From Paracoccus sp. MA (GTDB lineage Bacteria > Pseudomonadota > Alphaproteobacteria > Rhodobacterales > Rhodobacteraceae), in assembly GCF_020990385.1 (NCBI RefSeq), contig NZ_CP087598.1, positions 664,001 to 728,000 of the forward strand: DNA of 64,000 nt, written 5' to 3'. Below the pieces are notes generated by a model. The model was not told the DNA's origin. It saw only the letters and a program-made list of their open reading frames with translations, and made no database searches. Positions 6,931 to 15,554 of this stretch are shown piece by piece (the first letter of the stretch is position 1; every line of letters starts with the position of its first letter). The position numbers were made by a program, and so were the translations under genes.

Positions 6931-7258
6931 TTCATACACTCTTTCGTCTTGCGGATGGCGCGGTCGGTTTTCCCTGTCGCGCTGTTGAGACGAACATGGT
7001 CCCTTTTCTGCATATGCACAATGGCCGCGGGCGAGATGCTGCTATGCAGAAACCACATGGCTGTTTCTTGGAGGCTGTCACAAAGCGTTAATAATCCGTG
7101 AACTTTTCAGCCTTTTTACAAGCTTCATCAAGTTTCTCTAGTAGCCGGGTCGTATTTTACGCGGGGTCACAGGCAGTTAGCGGTATCAGCCTTCTGGTGC
7201 GGGTTGCCGACACCCGTCCGAATTGCCATGCTGCGGGCGCTTTGAAATGGGGGTGGCG
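6931..7258. other. divergent intergenic region ccaF1 / mrp
   Basis: 328 bases of relatively AT-rich DNA between divergent genes. It should hold the ccaF1-sRNA promoter (minus) and the mrp promoter (plus). On minus, TTGTGC (about 7019-7024) followed after 16 bases by CCATGT is a possible stress-type promoter near ccaF1. A second possibility on minus is TTGTAA upstream of ATTATT around 7090-7120. Neither is convincing enough to call alone. There is no ORF of merit. Confidence 0.4.
7005..7052. promoter_or_regulatory. 10-bp inverted repeat upstream of ccaF1
   Basis: TTTCTGCATA (7005-7014) and its exact complement TATGCAGAAA (7043-7052) are separated by 28 bases. The left half overlaps the palindrome TGCATATGCA. 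The position, 75-120 bases before the ccaF1 start, suits a regulator site or two half-sites on successive helical turns. The protein that binds is unknown. Confidence 0.35.
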
Positions 7259-8365
7259 ATGACGATATCACGCGAACGTGTGCTTGCGGAACTTGCGCAG
7301 ATCGCGGTTCCCGGGGGCGGAACCCTTGTTTCGGCCGATCTGGTGCGCGCGCTCAGCGTCGAATCGGGCGTGGTGCGATTCGTCATCGAGGCCGCGGATG
7401 CCGCCGCCGCCCGCGCCCTTGCGCCCGTCGAGGCCGAGGCGCAGCGCCGCCTTTCCGCCCTGCCGGGGGTCGAGAAGGTGCAGATCGTCACCACCGCCCC
7501 CGCCGCGCCGCGCGGCGCCGCCCCGCCGCAAGTCACGGCGCGCTCGGGCGGCGAGGCGCCGCCCAGCCTGAAGATCGGCCGCCACCCGACGCCCCAGGCC
7601 GGGCCGGCCCCGGTCAGCGGCGTGGCGCGGATCCTGGCCATCGGCTCGGGCAAGGGCGGGGTCGGGAAATCCACGCTGACCGCCAACCTCGCCGTGGCGC
7701 TGGCGCGCAAGGGGCGGCGGGTCGGGCTGCTGGATGCGGATATCTACGGCCCCTCGCAGCCGCGGATGCTGGGCCTGACCGGGCAGCGCCCGACCAGCGA
7801 CGGCCAGATGATCGAGCCGCTGCACGCCCATGGCGTCACCGTCATGTCGCTGGGCCTGATGATGAAGGAAGGCGAGGCCGTGGTCTGGCGCGGCCCGATG
7901 CTGATGGGCGCGCTGCAGCAGATGCTGAATCAGGTGAAATGGGGCGAGCTGGACGTGCTGCTGGTCGACCTGCCGCCCGGCACCGGCGACGTGCAGCTGT
8001 CGCTGTGCCAGAAGGCGCAGGTCAGCGGGGCGATCATCGTCTCGACCCCGCAGGACGTGGCGCTGATCGACGCGCGCCGCGCCATCGACATGTTCGGCAA
8101 GCTCAAGACCCCGGTGCTGGGCCTGGTCGAGAACATGTCCACCTATATCTGCCCGAATTGCGGCCATGAGGCGCATCTGTTCGGCCATGGCGGCGTCGCC
8201 GCCGAGGCCGCGGCGCTGGGCCTGCCCTTCCTGGGCGAGATCCCGCTGAACCTCGACCTGCGGCTGTCGGGCGATGCGGGCACGCCGGTCGCCGCCGGCG
8301 ACGGACCGGCGGCGCAATCCTTTGCCCGGCTGGCCGAACGGCTGATCTCTGGCGGCATGGCCTGA
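7259..8365 (+). CDS. mrp: Mrp/ApbC family Fe-S cluster carrier ATPase
   Basis: 368 residues from ATG 7259, chosen because a G-rich site lies just upstream and the start MTISRERVLAEL fits the family; TTG 7223 and ATG 7247 are in frame upstream. An N-terminal MIP18/DUF59-like domain (about 1-90) precedes the deviant Walker A GSGKGGVGKST (about 127-137). DADIYGPSQPRM and the cluster-binding CPNC (C298, C301) follow. The protein is an ATP-dependent scaffold or carrier delivering Fe-S clusters to apoproteins in the cytoplasm. It is transcribed divergently from ccaF1. Confidence 0.93.
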   Translation: MTISRERVLAELAQIAVPGGGTLVSADLVRALSVESGVVRFVIEAADAAAARALAPVEAEAQRRLSALPGVEKVQIVTTAPAAPRGAAPPQVTARSGGEAPPSLKIGRHPTPQAGPAPVSGVARILAIGSGKGGVGKSTLTANLAVALARKGRRVGLLDADIYGPSQPRMLGLTGQRPTSDGQMIEPLHAHGVTVMSLGLMMKEGEAVVWRGPMLMGALQQMLNQVKWGELDVLLVDLPPGTGDVQLSLCQKAQVSGAIIVSTPQDVALIDARRAIDMFGKLKTPVLGLVENMSTYICPNCGHEAHLFGHGGVAAEAAALGLPFLGEIPLNLDLRLSGDAGTPVAAGDGPAAQSFARLAERLISGGMA

Positions 8366-8378
8366 GGCCGGCCGCCCG

Positions 8379-8410
8379 GGACCCGTCCGGGAAAGCACGG
8401 GAACGGGTCC
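8379..8410 (+). terminator. hairpin after mrp
   Basis: GGACCCGT (8379-8386) pairs with ACGGGTCC (8403-8410), starting 14 bases after the mrp stop. It lacks a T run, so it is a weak or Rho-assisted terminator candidate. Confidence 0.4.
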
Positions 8411-8696
8411 GGGAATTCGCGGGAAAGGCGCTCCGATTCCGAATCACCACGGCGTGATTGGCCGTGAAGAACCGACGAATCCGCGATTCCCGCCACGCTC
8501 TCCCCACCCCGAAGGGCGTGCCTGGGCGGAAATCGGGCCGATTCCGGGAAACTGTGGGATTTATGTGCCACAGCCCAGGTCGACACCATATCTTGTGGTC
8601 GCCGGCGAAAAGAATCCGAAACCTTCCGTGTTGATCGCGCTGGCGTGAATTTGTTCGCTTGCCGTTCACCGGCAATGGCCCGCCTGCAGCCTGCTT

Positions 8697-8742
8697 TCCC
8701 CCAAACAAATCCATTGCGTCCCGTAAATTCCCATGGCATCCC
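8697..8742. promoter_or_regulatory. MraZ-type operator: five CCC boxes with exact 10-bp period
   Basis: CCC (TCC in the second) recurs at 8700-8702, 8710-8712, 8720-8722, 8730-8732 and 8740-8742. On the minus strand this reads as (A/T/C)GGGA boxes separated by 5 bases. MraZ of Escherichia coli binds TGGGN direct repeats separated by 5 bases near its own promoter, and the phasing here is identical. It lies about 265 bases before the mraZ start and is the likely autoregulatory site for the whole division cluster. Confidence 0.75.
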
Positions 8743-8950
8743 TTAGCTCACGGAACGGGCACGAGGGGCATCAAGACCCCAAAAGGCGACAAGCAGCTTT
8801 CATACAGGCAACCCGCTTCCGAACGACCTCTGCAGCGCGCGAGCAGCACCTCCCCCAGGTGGCGCGAAACGCAGGGCGCGATCCCCGAAACTACGGGGCC
8901 CAGAGATGGGAACGAGGGCGGCGGATCGGGCGGTGGCAGCAGCCCGGTCC

Positions 8951-8980
8951 GCCTTTCCTTTTCGGGAAAACCGGAAAGGC
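8951..8980 (+). promoter_or_regulatory. 5' leader hairpin just upstream of the mraZ ribosome-binding site
   Basis: GCCTTTCC (8951-8958) pairs perfectly with GGAAAGGC (8973-8980). Inside, TTTTC pairs with GAAAA, so the stem is nearly continuous with one small bulge. It ends about 10 bases before the AAGGAG of mraZ, and could influence translation of the TTG-initiated gene. Confidence 0.45.
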
Positions 8981-9006
8981 CGGGACAGTGGAAGGAGTGC
9001 GGGCCG

Positions 9007-9513
9007 TTGGCACGCCGGTTCAGAGGGTCGGAAGAGGTCAAGGTGGACGCGAAGGGTCGCGTTTCCATCCCGGCCAAGTTCCGCCGGGTCTTTGAAGCCT
9101 CCGATCCCGACTGGCAGGCCGGCAAGCGCGCGCAGCTCGTCATCGTCTACGGCACCCGCGACTGGAATTGGCTGCAACTCTTCACCATCGAGGCCATGGA
9201 AGAGATCGAGGAGGGCATCGCCCGCATGCCGCGCGGCTCGGCCGCCCGCAACCTCTTGGAAAACATCTATCAGGGCCATGCCGACGAGGCCGAGATCGAC
9301 GGCGACGGCCGGCTGGTCCTGCCGCAGAAGCTGCGCGAGAAGATCGGCCTGACCGACAGCGCCTTCTTCATCTCGGCCGGCGACAGCCTGAAGGTCTGGA
9401 CCCCCGAAGCCTATGCCGAGGAAGAGCGCGCGCTGGAGGCCCGCGTGCCGGAGCTGGAGCCCGGCGCCGACCCGCTGTCGCTGCTGGCCCTTGGCGGGAG
9501 GGATGAGGGATAG
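9007..9513 (+). CDS. mraZ: transcriptional regulator MraZ
   Basis: 168 residues from TTG 9007, the position where the family start (M)ARRFRG begins; AAGGAG lies about 10 bases upstream. The open frame extends to 8659, but that part is low-complexity and unlike MraZ. Two SpoVT/AbrB-like halves are visible: EEVKVDAKGRVSIPAKFRR and EAEIDGDGRLVLPQKLRE. MraZ forms a ring, binds the repeats upstream and represses or tunes the dcw operon. The stop TAG is immediately followed by the rsmH ATG. The C-terminal tail is acidic. Confidence 0.93.
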   Translation: MARRFRGSEEVKVDAKGRVSIPAKFRRVFEASDPDWQAGKRAQLVIVYGTRDWNWLQLFTIEAMEEIEEGIARMPRGSAARNLLENIYQGHADEAEIDGDGRLVLPQKLREKIGLTDSAFFISAGDSLKVWTPEAYAEEERALEARVPELEPGADPLSLLALGGRDEG

Positions 9514-10482
9514 ATGGCCGAGGCTCCGCATATTCCCGTCCTGCTTGGCCCGCTGTTGCGGGCCGTTGCGCCTGTGAAGGGTATCTGGGTCGACGGCACC
9601 TTCGGCGCCGGCGGCTATGCGCGCGGCCTGCTTGAGCAGGGCGCCGAGCGCGTCATCGGCATCGACCGCGACCCCTCGGTCATTCGCATGGCCCGGGCCT
9701 GGGCGGGCGAATACGGCGACCGGCTGCATCTGGTCGAGGGCACCTTTTCCGATCTGGACCAGCTGGCCGGCGGGCCGGTCGACGGCGTGGTGCTGGACCT
9801 GGGCGTCAGCTCGATGCAGCTCGACCAGCCCGAGCGCGGCTTTTCCTTCCTGCGCGACGGGCCGCTGGACATGCGCATGGGCGGCGAAGGGCCCTCGGCC
9901 GCAGAGCTGCTGAACACCGCGCCCGAATCGGTCATCGCCGACGTGCTGTACCTTTACGGCGAGGAGCGCGCCTCGCGCCGCATCGCCAAGGCCATCGTGG
10001 CGGCGCGGCCGCTGTCGCGCACCGGCGAGCTTTCGGACATCGTCGCCGGCTGCCTGCCGCGCCCCAAGCCGGGGCAGAGCCATCCCTCGACCCGCACCTT
10101 CCAGGCGATCCGCATCTGGGTGAACGACGAGTTCGGCCAGCTCGTCGCCGGGCTGGCGGCGGCCGAGCGGGCGCTGCGGCCGGGCGGCAAGCTCGCGGTG
10201 GTCAGCTTCCATTCGCTCGAGGACCGCATCGTCAAGCGTTTCATGCAGGCGCGCTCGAACAGCGCCGGCGGTGGCAGCCGCCATGCGCCCGAGGCCGCGC
10301 GCGAGGAGCCGGCCTTCACGCTGCCCTTCCGCCGCGCCATCGGCCCGGACGAATCCGAGCTGGCGGCGAATCCGCGCGCGCGCTCGGCGCTCTTGCGCGT
10401 CGGCATCCGCACCGGGGCGCCGGCCGGCCGGGTCGATCCGGCGGCCCTGGGCCTGCCGGTGCTGTCGGATAGGAGGGGCTGA
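9514..10482 (+). CDS. rsmH: 16S rRNA (cytosine(1402)-N4)-methyltransferase
   Basis: A 322-residue RsmH (MraW), which methylates N4 of C1402 in the decoding centre using SAM. Family motifs are present: [10 protein letters not shown], the SAM loop [21 protein letters not shown], and [19 protein letters not shown]. Later come [13 protein letters not shown] and [16 protein letters not shown]. It starts directly after the mraZ stop and its TGA overlaps the ftsL ATG. Confidence 0.97.
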   Translation: MAEAPHIPVLLGPLLRAVAPVKGIWVDGTFGAGGYARGLLEQGAERVIGIDRDPSVIRMARAWAGEYGDRLHLVEGTFSDLDQLAGGPVDGVVLDLGVSSMQLDQPERGFSFLRDGPLDMRMGGEGPSAAELLNTAPESVIADVLYLYGEERASRRIAKAIVAARPLSRTGELSDIVAGCLPRPKPGQSHPSTRTFQAIRIWVNDEFGQLVAGLAAAERALRPGGKLAVVSFHSLEDRIVKRFMQARSNSAGGGSRHAPEAAREEPAFTLPFRRAIGPDESELAANPRARSALLRVGIRTGAPAGRVDPAALGLPVLSDRRG

Positions 10483-10871
10483 TGCGATCCGTGCTTTACC
10501 TTCTGACCACGCTGGCGGTGATGGGCCTGGCCTTCTGGGCCTATCGCGAGAATTACCGCACCCAGGCCGCCATCAGCGAGATGGGCGATATTCAGCGCCA
10601 GATCGGCCGCCTGCGCGAGGATCTGGGCGTGCTGCGCGCCGAATGGGCCTATCTGAACCGTCCCGAGCGCCTGCGCCAGCTGGTCGACCTGAATTTCGAG
10701 CGGCTGAAGCTGGTGCCCTTCGGTTCGGACCAGTTCGTCGATGTCGGACAGGTGGCCTTCCCGGCGCCCCAGGCGCCCGAGCCCGCCGCCGGTCCCGAGG
10801 CCGGCGCCGATGCGCCCGTCGAGCGCCCCGCCGGATATCCGCCCCGCAGACCACAGGAGAGCACGCCATGA
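10482..10871 (+). CDS. ftsL: cell division protein FtsL
   Basis: 129 residues, with one N-terminal membrane segment (about 4-20, LYLLTTLAVMGLAFWAY). It is followed by a short coiled coil (about 31-58) and a Pro/Ala-rich C-terminal tail, the alphaproteobacterial FtsL layout. It acts in the FtsQLB complex that activates septal synthesis by FtsWI. An AGGAGG site lies 8 bases before the ATG. It overlaps rsmH by 1 base and ftsI by 4. Sequence identity of FtsL is always low, and position between rsmH and ftsI is strong support. Confidence 0.88.
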   Translation: MRSVLYLLTTLAVMGLAFWAYRENYRTQAAISEMGDIQRQIGRLREDLGVLRAEWAYLNRPERLRQLVDLNFERLKLVPFGSDQFVDVGQVAFPAPQAPEPAAGPEAGADAPVERPAGYPPRRPQESTP

Positions 10872-12673
10872 TCCGCACCCCGCTGCGCCCGCTGGCCCGC
10901 ATCCTTCGCGCCCGCGAAACCGGGCAGAACCCCGATGCCATCGAGGCCGAGAACCGCGCCCAGAGGCATGCCGTCATTCAGGAAAAGGCGCGCGGCAGCG
11001 CCCGCACCCGTCTGTTCTTCATGTCCTGCGCCTTCGCGGTCGCCTTCGGCACCGTGGGCGCCAAGATGGGCGTGCTGGCCTCCAGCCAGCCCAGCGAGCC
11101 GCGGGTGCAGACCACGGGCGCGCAGATCATCTCGCAGCGCGCCGACATCACCGACCGGCACGGGCGGGTGCTGGCCACCAACCTGCTGACCCATTCGCTT
11201 TACGCCCATCCCCAGCAGATGGTCGAGCCGGAGCGCGCCGCGCGCGAACTGGTCCGCGTCTTCCCGGACCTGGACATCGAGCGTCTGCGCAAGGACTTCA
11301 CCGGCAAGCGCACCTTCGTCTGGATCAAGAAGAAGATCAGCCCCGAGCAGATGCAGGCCGTGCACGACATCGGCGAGCCGGGACTGCTGTTCGGCCCGCG
11401 CGAGATGCGGCTTTACCCGAACGGCCATATCGCCGCGCATATCCTTGGCGGTGCCACCTTCGGCAAGGAGGATGTCGCCAGCGCCGAGGTCGTCGGCGTC
11501 GCCGGCGTCGAGAAGGCCTTCGACCACTGGCTGCGCGACCCGGCCAATGACGGCGCGCCGCTGACCCTGTCGCTGGACCTGACCGTGCAGGCCGCGATGG
11601 AGGAGGTGCTGGGCAACGGCATGAAGGTGATGAACGCCAAGGGCGCGACCGGCATCCTGATGGAGGTCAAGACCGGCGAGATCGTCGCCATGGCCAGCCT
11701 GCCCGATTTCGATCCCAACGACCGGCCGCGGCCGCTGCTCAAGGGCGATCCCTCGGACAGCCCGCTGTTCAACCGCGCGGTGCAGGGCCAGTACGAGCTG
11801 GGCTCGACCTTCAAGATCTTCCCGGTGGCGCAGGCCATCGACCTCAAGCTGGTCAGCCCGGCCACGATGATCAACGCGAAGTCGCCGATGCGGATCGGGA
11901 AATACCTCATCAACGATTTCCACAATTACGGCGGCCAGCTTTCGGTGGCGGATATCATCGCCAAATCCTCGAACGTCGGCACGGTGCGCATCGCCCAGCT
12001 GCTGGGCCCCGAGCGGCAGAGGGATTTCCTGCAGAAGCTCGGCCTGTTCGAGCCGACCCCGATCGAGATGAGCGAGGCGCCGACCGGCAAGCCGCTGGTG
12101 CCGCAACGCTGGCCCGCCGTGACCTCGGCCACGGTCGCCTTCGGCCACGGGCTGGCGGCCAGCCCGCTGCACCTGGCCTCGGCCTATGCGACCATCGCCA
12201 ACGGCGGCAAGCGCGTGCGCCCGACGCTGGTGCACGGCCGCAGCCAGCGCGAGGGCGAGCAGGTGCTTTCGCCCGCCGCCGCCCATACCGCCATGCAGCT
12301 GCTGCGCCAGGTGGTGACGCGCGGCACCGCCCGGACCGCGAATATCGACGGCTACGAGGTCGCCGGCAAGACCGGCACCGCCGACAAGCCGCGCCCGACC
12401 GGCGGCTATTACAAGAACAAGAACGTGACGACCTTCGCCTCGGTCTTTCCGGCCAGCGATCCGAAATATGTGTTGGTGCTGACGCTGGACGAGCCCTCGG
12501 TCGGGCTGGCGGGGGGCGGCGAAAGCCGCACCGCCGGCGCCACCGCGGCCCCGGTGGCGGGCGAGCTGATCCGCCGCGTCGCGCCGCTGCTGGGCCTGAG
12601 GCCCAGCACGGAAACCCAGCTGCCGATGGTTGAACGGCCTTTGCCGGATCGGCTAAAGCTCGTCTCGAACTGA
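10868..12673 (+). CDS. ftsI: septal peptidoglycan transpeptidase FtsI (PBP3)
   Basis: 601 residues. A cytoplasmic N terminus and one membrane anchor (about 48-70) are followed by the PBP dimerisation domain (VISQRADITDRHGRVLATN-like segment) and the transpeptidase domain. The three penicillin-binding motifs are intact: S313-TFK (GSTFKIFP), S367-S-N and K501-T-G (VAGKTGTADKP). It cross-links septal peptidoglycan with FtsW. Start ATG 10868 overlaps the ftsL stop (ATGA), and the stop overlaps the murE start. Length is normal for the alphaproteobacterial protein. Confidence 0.96.
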   Translation: MIRTPLRPLARILRARETGQNPDAIEAENRAQRHAVIQEKARGSARTRLFFMSCAFAVAFGTVGAKMGVLASSQPSEPRVQTTGAQIISQRADITDRHGRVLATNLLTHSLYAHPQQMVEPERAARELVRVFPDLDIERLRKDFTGKRTFVWIKKKISPEQMQAVHDIGEPGLLFGPREMRLYPNGHIAAHILGGATFGKEDVASAEVVGVAGVEKAFDHWLRDPANDGAPLTLSLDLTVQAAMEEVLGNGMKVMNAKGATGILMEVKTGEIVAMASLPDFDPNDRPRPLLKGDPSDSPLFNRAVQGQYELGSTFKIFPVAQAIDLKLVSPATMINAKSPMRIGKYLINDFHNYGGQLSVADIIAKSSNVGTVRIAQLLGPERQRDFLQKLGLFEPTPIEMSEAPTGKPLVPQRWPAVTSATVAFGHGLAASPLHLASAYATIANGGKRVRPTLVHGRSQREGEQVLSPAAAHTAMQLLRQVVTRGTARTANIDGYEVAGKTGTADKPRPTGGYYKNKNVTTFASVFPASDPKYVLVLTLDEPSVGLAGGGESRTAGATAAPVAGELIRRVAPLLGLRPSTETQLPMVERPLPDRLKLVSN

Positions 12674-14172
12674 TGAGCGGAGGTTCCGTGACCGAACGGG
12701 TGATGCGGCTGTCCCTTCTGGGGCTTCGGGGGGACAAGGGGCGCGACCCCGAGGTGACGGGGCTGTCCGTCGATTCGCGGCAGGTTCGGCCCGGGCATCT
12801 GTTCGCGGCCCTGCCGGGTTCGGCGACGCATGGCGGCGAGTTCATCCAATATGCGCTGCGCCAGGGGGCGGGCGCCATCCTGACCGACCGCAAGGGCGCC
12901 GAGATCGCCGCGGCCGAGCTGGCCGGCTCGGACGCGGCGCTGGTGGTGGCCGAGGACCCGCGCGCCGCGCTGGCCGGGGCCGCCGCGCTGTGGTTCGCCG
13001 CCCAGCCCGAAACCATGGTCGCCGTCACCGGCACCTCGGGCAAGACCTCGGTCGCCACCTTCACACGGCAGATCTGGCAGGCGCTGGGCCACAAGGCGAT
13101 CAGCCTCGGCACCATGGGCGTGCAGGGCGATTACCAGGCCAAGCTGGCCCATACCACGCCCGAGCCGATCACCCTGCACCGGGTGCTGGCCGAGGCGGCG
13201 AGCGCGGGCGTCACCCATGCGGCGATGGAGGCCAGCTCGCACGGCCTTGACCAGCGCCGGCTGGACGGGGTGCGGCTGAAGGCCGGGGCCTTCACCAATT
13301 TCAGCCAGGACCACCTGGATTATCACAAGGATTTCGACGAATATTTCGCCGCCAAGGCGCTGCTCTTCGACCACCTGCTGGACGAAGGCGCCGGAGCCGT
13401 CGTCAATATCGACGACCCGCGCGGCCGGCAGATGGCGCAGATCGCGCGCGAGCGCGGCCTCGACCTGACCACCATCGGCAAGGATGAGCGCGCCGACCTG
13501 CGCATCCTCGGCCAGCGTTACGACGCGACCGGGCAGGACCTGCGCTTCAGCCTGCACGGCCAGGCGCATCTGGTGCGGCTGGCGCTGATCGGCGGCTTCC
13601 AGGCGGAAAACGTGCTTGCCGCGGCCGGCCTCGCCATCGCCGCCGGCGACGAACCCGCCCGGGTGATCGAGACGCTGCCGGGCCTGACCACCGTGCGCGG
13701 CCGCATGGAACTGGCGGCGGTGCGGGAAAACGGCGCGGCGGTCTTCGTCGATTACAGCCACAAGCCCGGCGCGCTGGCCTCGGCCCTGCAATCGCTGCGC
13801 CCGCATGTCCTGGGCCGCATCATCGTGGTCTTCGGCGCCGGCGGCGACCGCGACCGGCTGAAGCGCCCGCTGATGGGCGAGGCGGCGCGGCAGTTCGCCG
13901 ACCTGGTCTATGTGACCGACGACAATCCCCGCTCGGAAGACCCGGCCGCGATCCGCGCCGAGGTGCTGGCCGGCGCCGGTCCCGATGCCATCGAGGTCGG
14001 CGACCGGGCCGAGGCGATCCTGCGCGCCGTCGATGCGCTGCAGCCCGGCGACGCGCTGCTGATCGCCGGCAAGGGGCACGAGACCGGCCAGATCATCGGC
14101 AACGACGTTTATCCCTTCGACGATGCCGAGCAGGCCTCGGTGGCCGTCGCGGCGCTGGATGGCAAGATATGA
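12673..14172 (+). CDS. murE: UDP-MurNAc-L-Ala-D-Glu:meso-DAP ligase
   Basis: 499 residues. The Mur ligase ATP loop is VTGTSGKTSVATF. The substrate selector DNPRSEDPA marks addition of meso-diaminopimelate rather than lysine. The catalytic-site lysine region (TNFSQDHLDYHKDFDEYF) is also present. It is cytoplasmic and performs the third amino-acid addition of the peptidoglycan precursor. The ATG overlaps the ftsI TGA by one base, and its own stop overlaps murF (ATGA). Confidence 0.97.
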   Translation: MSGGSVTERVMRLSLLGLRGDKGRDPEVTGLSVDSRQVRPGHLFAALPGSATHGGEFIQYALRQGAGAILTDRKGAEIAAAELAGSDAALVVAEDPRAALAGAAALWFAAQPETMVAVTGTSGKTSVATFTRQIWQALGHKAISLGTMGVQGDYQAKLAHTTPEPITLHRVLAEAASAGVTHAAMEASSHGLDQRRLDGVRLKAGAFTNFSQDHLDYHKDFDEYFAAKALLFDHLLDEGAGAVVNIDDPRGRQMAQIARERGLDLTTIGKDERADLRILGQRYDATGQDLRFSLHGQAHLVRLALIGGFQAENVLAAAGLAIAAGDEPARVIETLPGLTTVRGRMELAAVRENGAAVFVDYSHKPGALASALQSLRPHVLGRIIVVFGAGGDRDRLKRPLMGEAARQFADLVYVTDDNPRSEDPAAIRAEVLAGAGPDAIEVGDRAEAILRAVDALQPGDALLIAGKGHETGQIIGNDVYPFDDAEQASVAVAALDGKI

Positions 14173-15554
14173 CGCTCTGGACCTCGCAGGATGCCGTTGC
14201 CGCGACCGGCGGCCGCGCCACCCGTGACTTCGCCGTCACCGGCGTCTCCATCGACACCCGCACCATCCGGCCGGGCGATCTGTTCGTCGCTCTGCAGGCC
14301 GCCCGCGACGGCCACGACTTCGTCGCCCAGGCGCTGGAAAAGGGCGCGGCCGCCGCGCTGGTCAGCCGCATCCCCGCGGGCGTGGCGGATGATGCGCCGC
14401 TGCTGGTGGTCCCCGAGGTGCTGGCGGCGCTGGAGGCGCTTGGCCGCGCCGGCCGCGCCCGCATGCGCGGCAAGGTCGTGGCCATCACCGGCTCGGTCGG
14501 CAAGACCTCGACCAAGGAAATGGCGCGCATCGCCCTGACCGGGCAGGGCAGGATCCATGCCGCCGAGGCCAGCTACAACAACCATTGGGGCGTGCCGCTG
14601 ACCCTGGCGCGCATGCCCGAGGACACCGACTTCGCCATCGTCGAGATCGGCATGAACCACCCCGGCGAGATCGAGCCGCTGGCGCGCCTTGCCCGGCCGC
14701 AGGCGGCGATGATCACCACGGTCGCCGCGGCGCATCTGGAAGCCTTCGGCGCCATCGAGGGCATCGCCCGCGAGAAGGGCGCCATCTTCCGCGGCCTGAC
14801 CCAGCCCGGCACCGCCGTGATCCCCGAGGACCTGCCCGTCACCCAGCTGCTGCGCGACTGCGCGGACGAGGCCGGCGCCATCGTCATCGGCTTCGGCCAG
14901 CAAGGCATGGCGAGGCCGCTGAAGGCCGAGACCGTGGACGGCGCGACCCGGGTCCGCGCCCGGGTGCTGGGCGAGACGGTGGATTTCACCCTCGCCAGCG
15001 CCGGCACGCATTTCGTGATGAACGCGGTCGGCGTGCTGGCGGCGCTTTCCGCCGCCGGGGCCGATGTGAAGCAGGCCGCGGCGCGCCTTTCCGACTGGCG
15101 CCCCCCGCTGGGCCGCGGCGCGGTCGAGGATCTGGGCGGCATCCGGCTGATCGACGACGCCTACAACTCGAACCCCACCTCGCTTTCGGCCGGGCTGGCG
15201 ACGCTGGCGCGGCTGACCGGCGGGCGGCGGGTGGCGATCCTGGGCGACATGCTGGAACTCGGCCCCGACGAGATCGCCATGCATGCCGGCATGGCGCAGG
15301 ACCCCGCCATGACCTCGGTCGATCTGGTCCACACCGCCGGCCCGCGCATGCGCGCCCTGCACGAGGCGCTGCCGGAAACCCGCCGCGGGCTGCATGCCGA
15401 GAGTGCCGCCGAACTGGCCGAGCGCGCGCAGGACCTGGTCGCGCCCGGCGATATCGTGCTCGTGAAGGGCTCGAAATCCTCCAAGGTCTCGACGGTGGTT
15501 GACGCGCTCAGGCGGACGCGCCAAAGCACGCCCCCTGGCGAAAGGACAGCGTAA
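14169..15554 (+). CDS. murF: UDP-MurNAc-tripeptide:D-Ala-D-Ala ligase
   Basis: A 461-residue MurF, which adds the D-Ala-D-Ala dipeptide to form the pentapeptide precursor. The N-terminal substrate domain shows [16 protein letters not shown], and the ATP loop is [25 protein letters not shown] and the C-terminal [15 protein letters not shown] segment are typical. It overlaps murE by 4 bases and mraY by 1 base, consistent with tight translational coupling. Confidence 0.97.
   Translation: MTLWTSQDAVAATGGRATRDFAVTGVSIDTRTIRPGDLFVALQAARDGHDFVAQALEKGAAAALVSRIPAGVADDAPLLVVPEVLAALEALGRAGRARMRGKVVAITGSVGKTSTKEMARIALTGQGRIHAAEASYNNHWGVPLTLARMPEDTDFAIVEIGMNHPGEIEPLARLARPQAAMITTVAAAHLEAFGAIEGIAREKGAIFRGLTQPGTAVIPEDLPVTQLLRDCADEAGAIVIGFGQQGMARPLKAETVDGATRVRARVLGETVDFTLASAGTHFVMNAVGVLAALSAAGADVKQAAARLSDWRPPLGRGAVEDLGGIRLIDDAYNSNPTSLSAGLATLARLTGGRRVAILGDMLELGPDEIAMHAGMAQDPAMTSVDLVHTAGPRMRALHEALPETRRGLHAESAAELAERAQDLVAPGDIVLVKGSKSSKVSTVVDALRRTRQSTPPGERTA

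Larger units (their letters stand above)
8411..9006 (+). other. long leader region upstream of mraZ
   Basis: About 600 bases without a convincing gene; the open frames here have no recognisable features. It contains the phased TCCC repeats (8697-8742), a leader hairpin (8951-8980) and small dyads such as TTGCCG/CGGCAA around 8660-8676. I checked for RNase P RNA signatures and tRNA folds and saw none. No sigma-70-type promoter stands out. Confidence 0.5.

Noticed and set aside
6091..7101. Plus-strand open frames of 70-336 codons across the hairpin array
   Set aside because: They are created by the repeated GGGAGGAGG motif, are Arg/Gly-rich low complexity, and lie opposite an RNA array whose stem mismatches pair only on the minus strand.
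8659..9006. 116-codon N-terminal extension of mraZ
   Set aside because: Low-complexity, unlike MraZ, overlaps the operator and leader hairpin; the family start coincides with TTG 9007.
8411..9006. RNase P RNA or another structural RNA in the long gap before mraZ
   Set aside because: I looked for the conserved RNase P core motifs and tRNA-like folds and found none.
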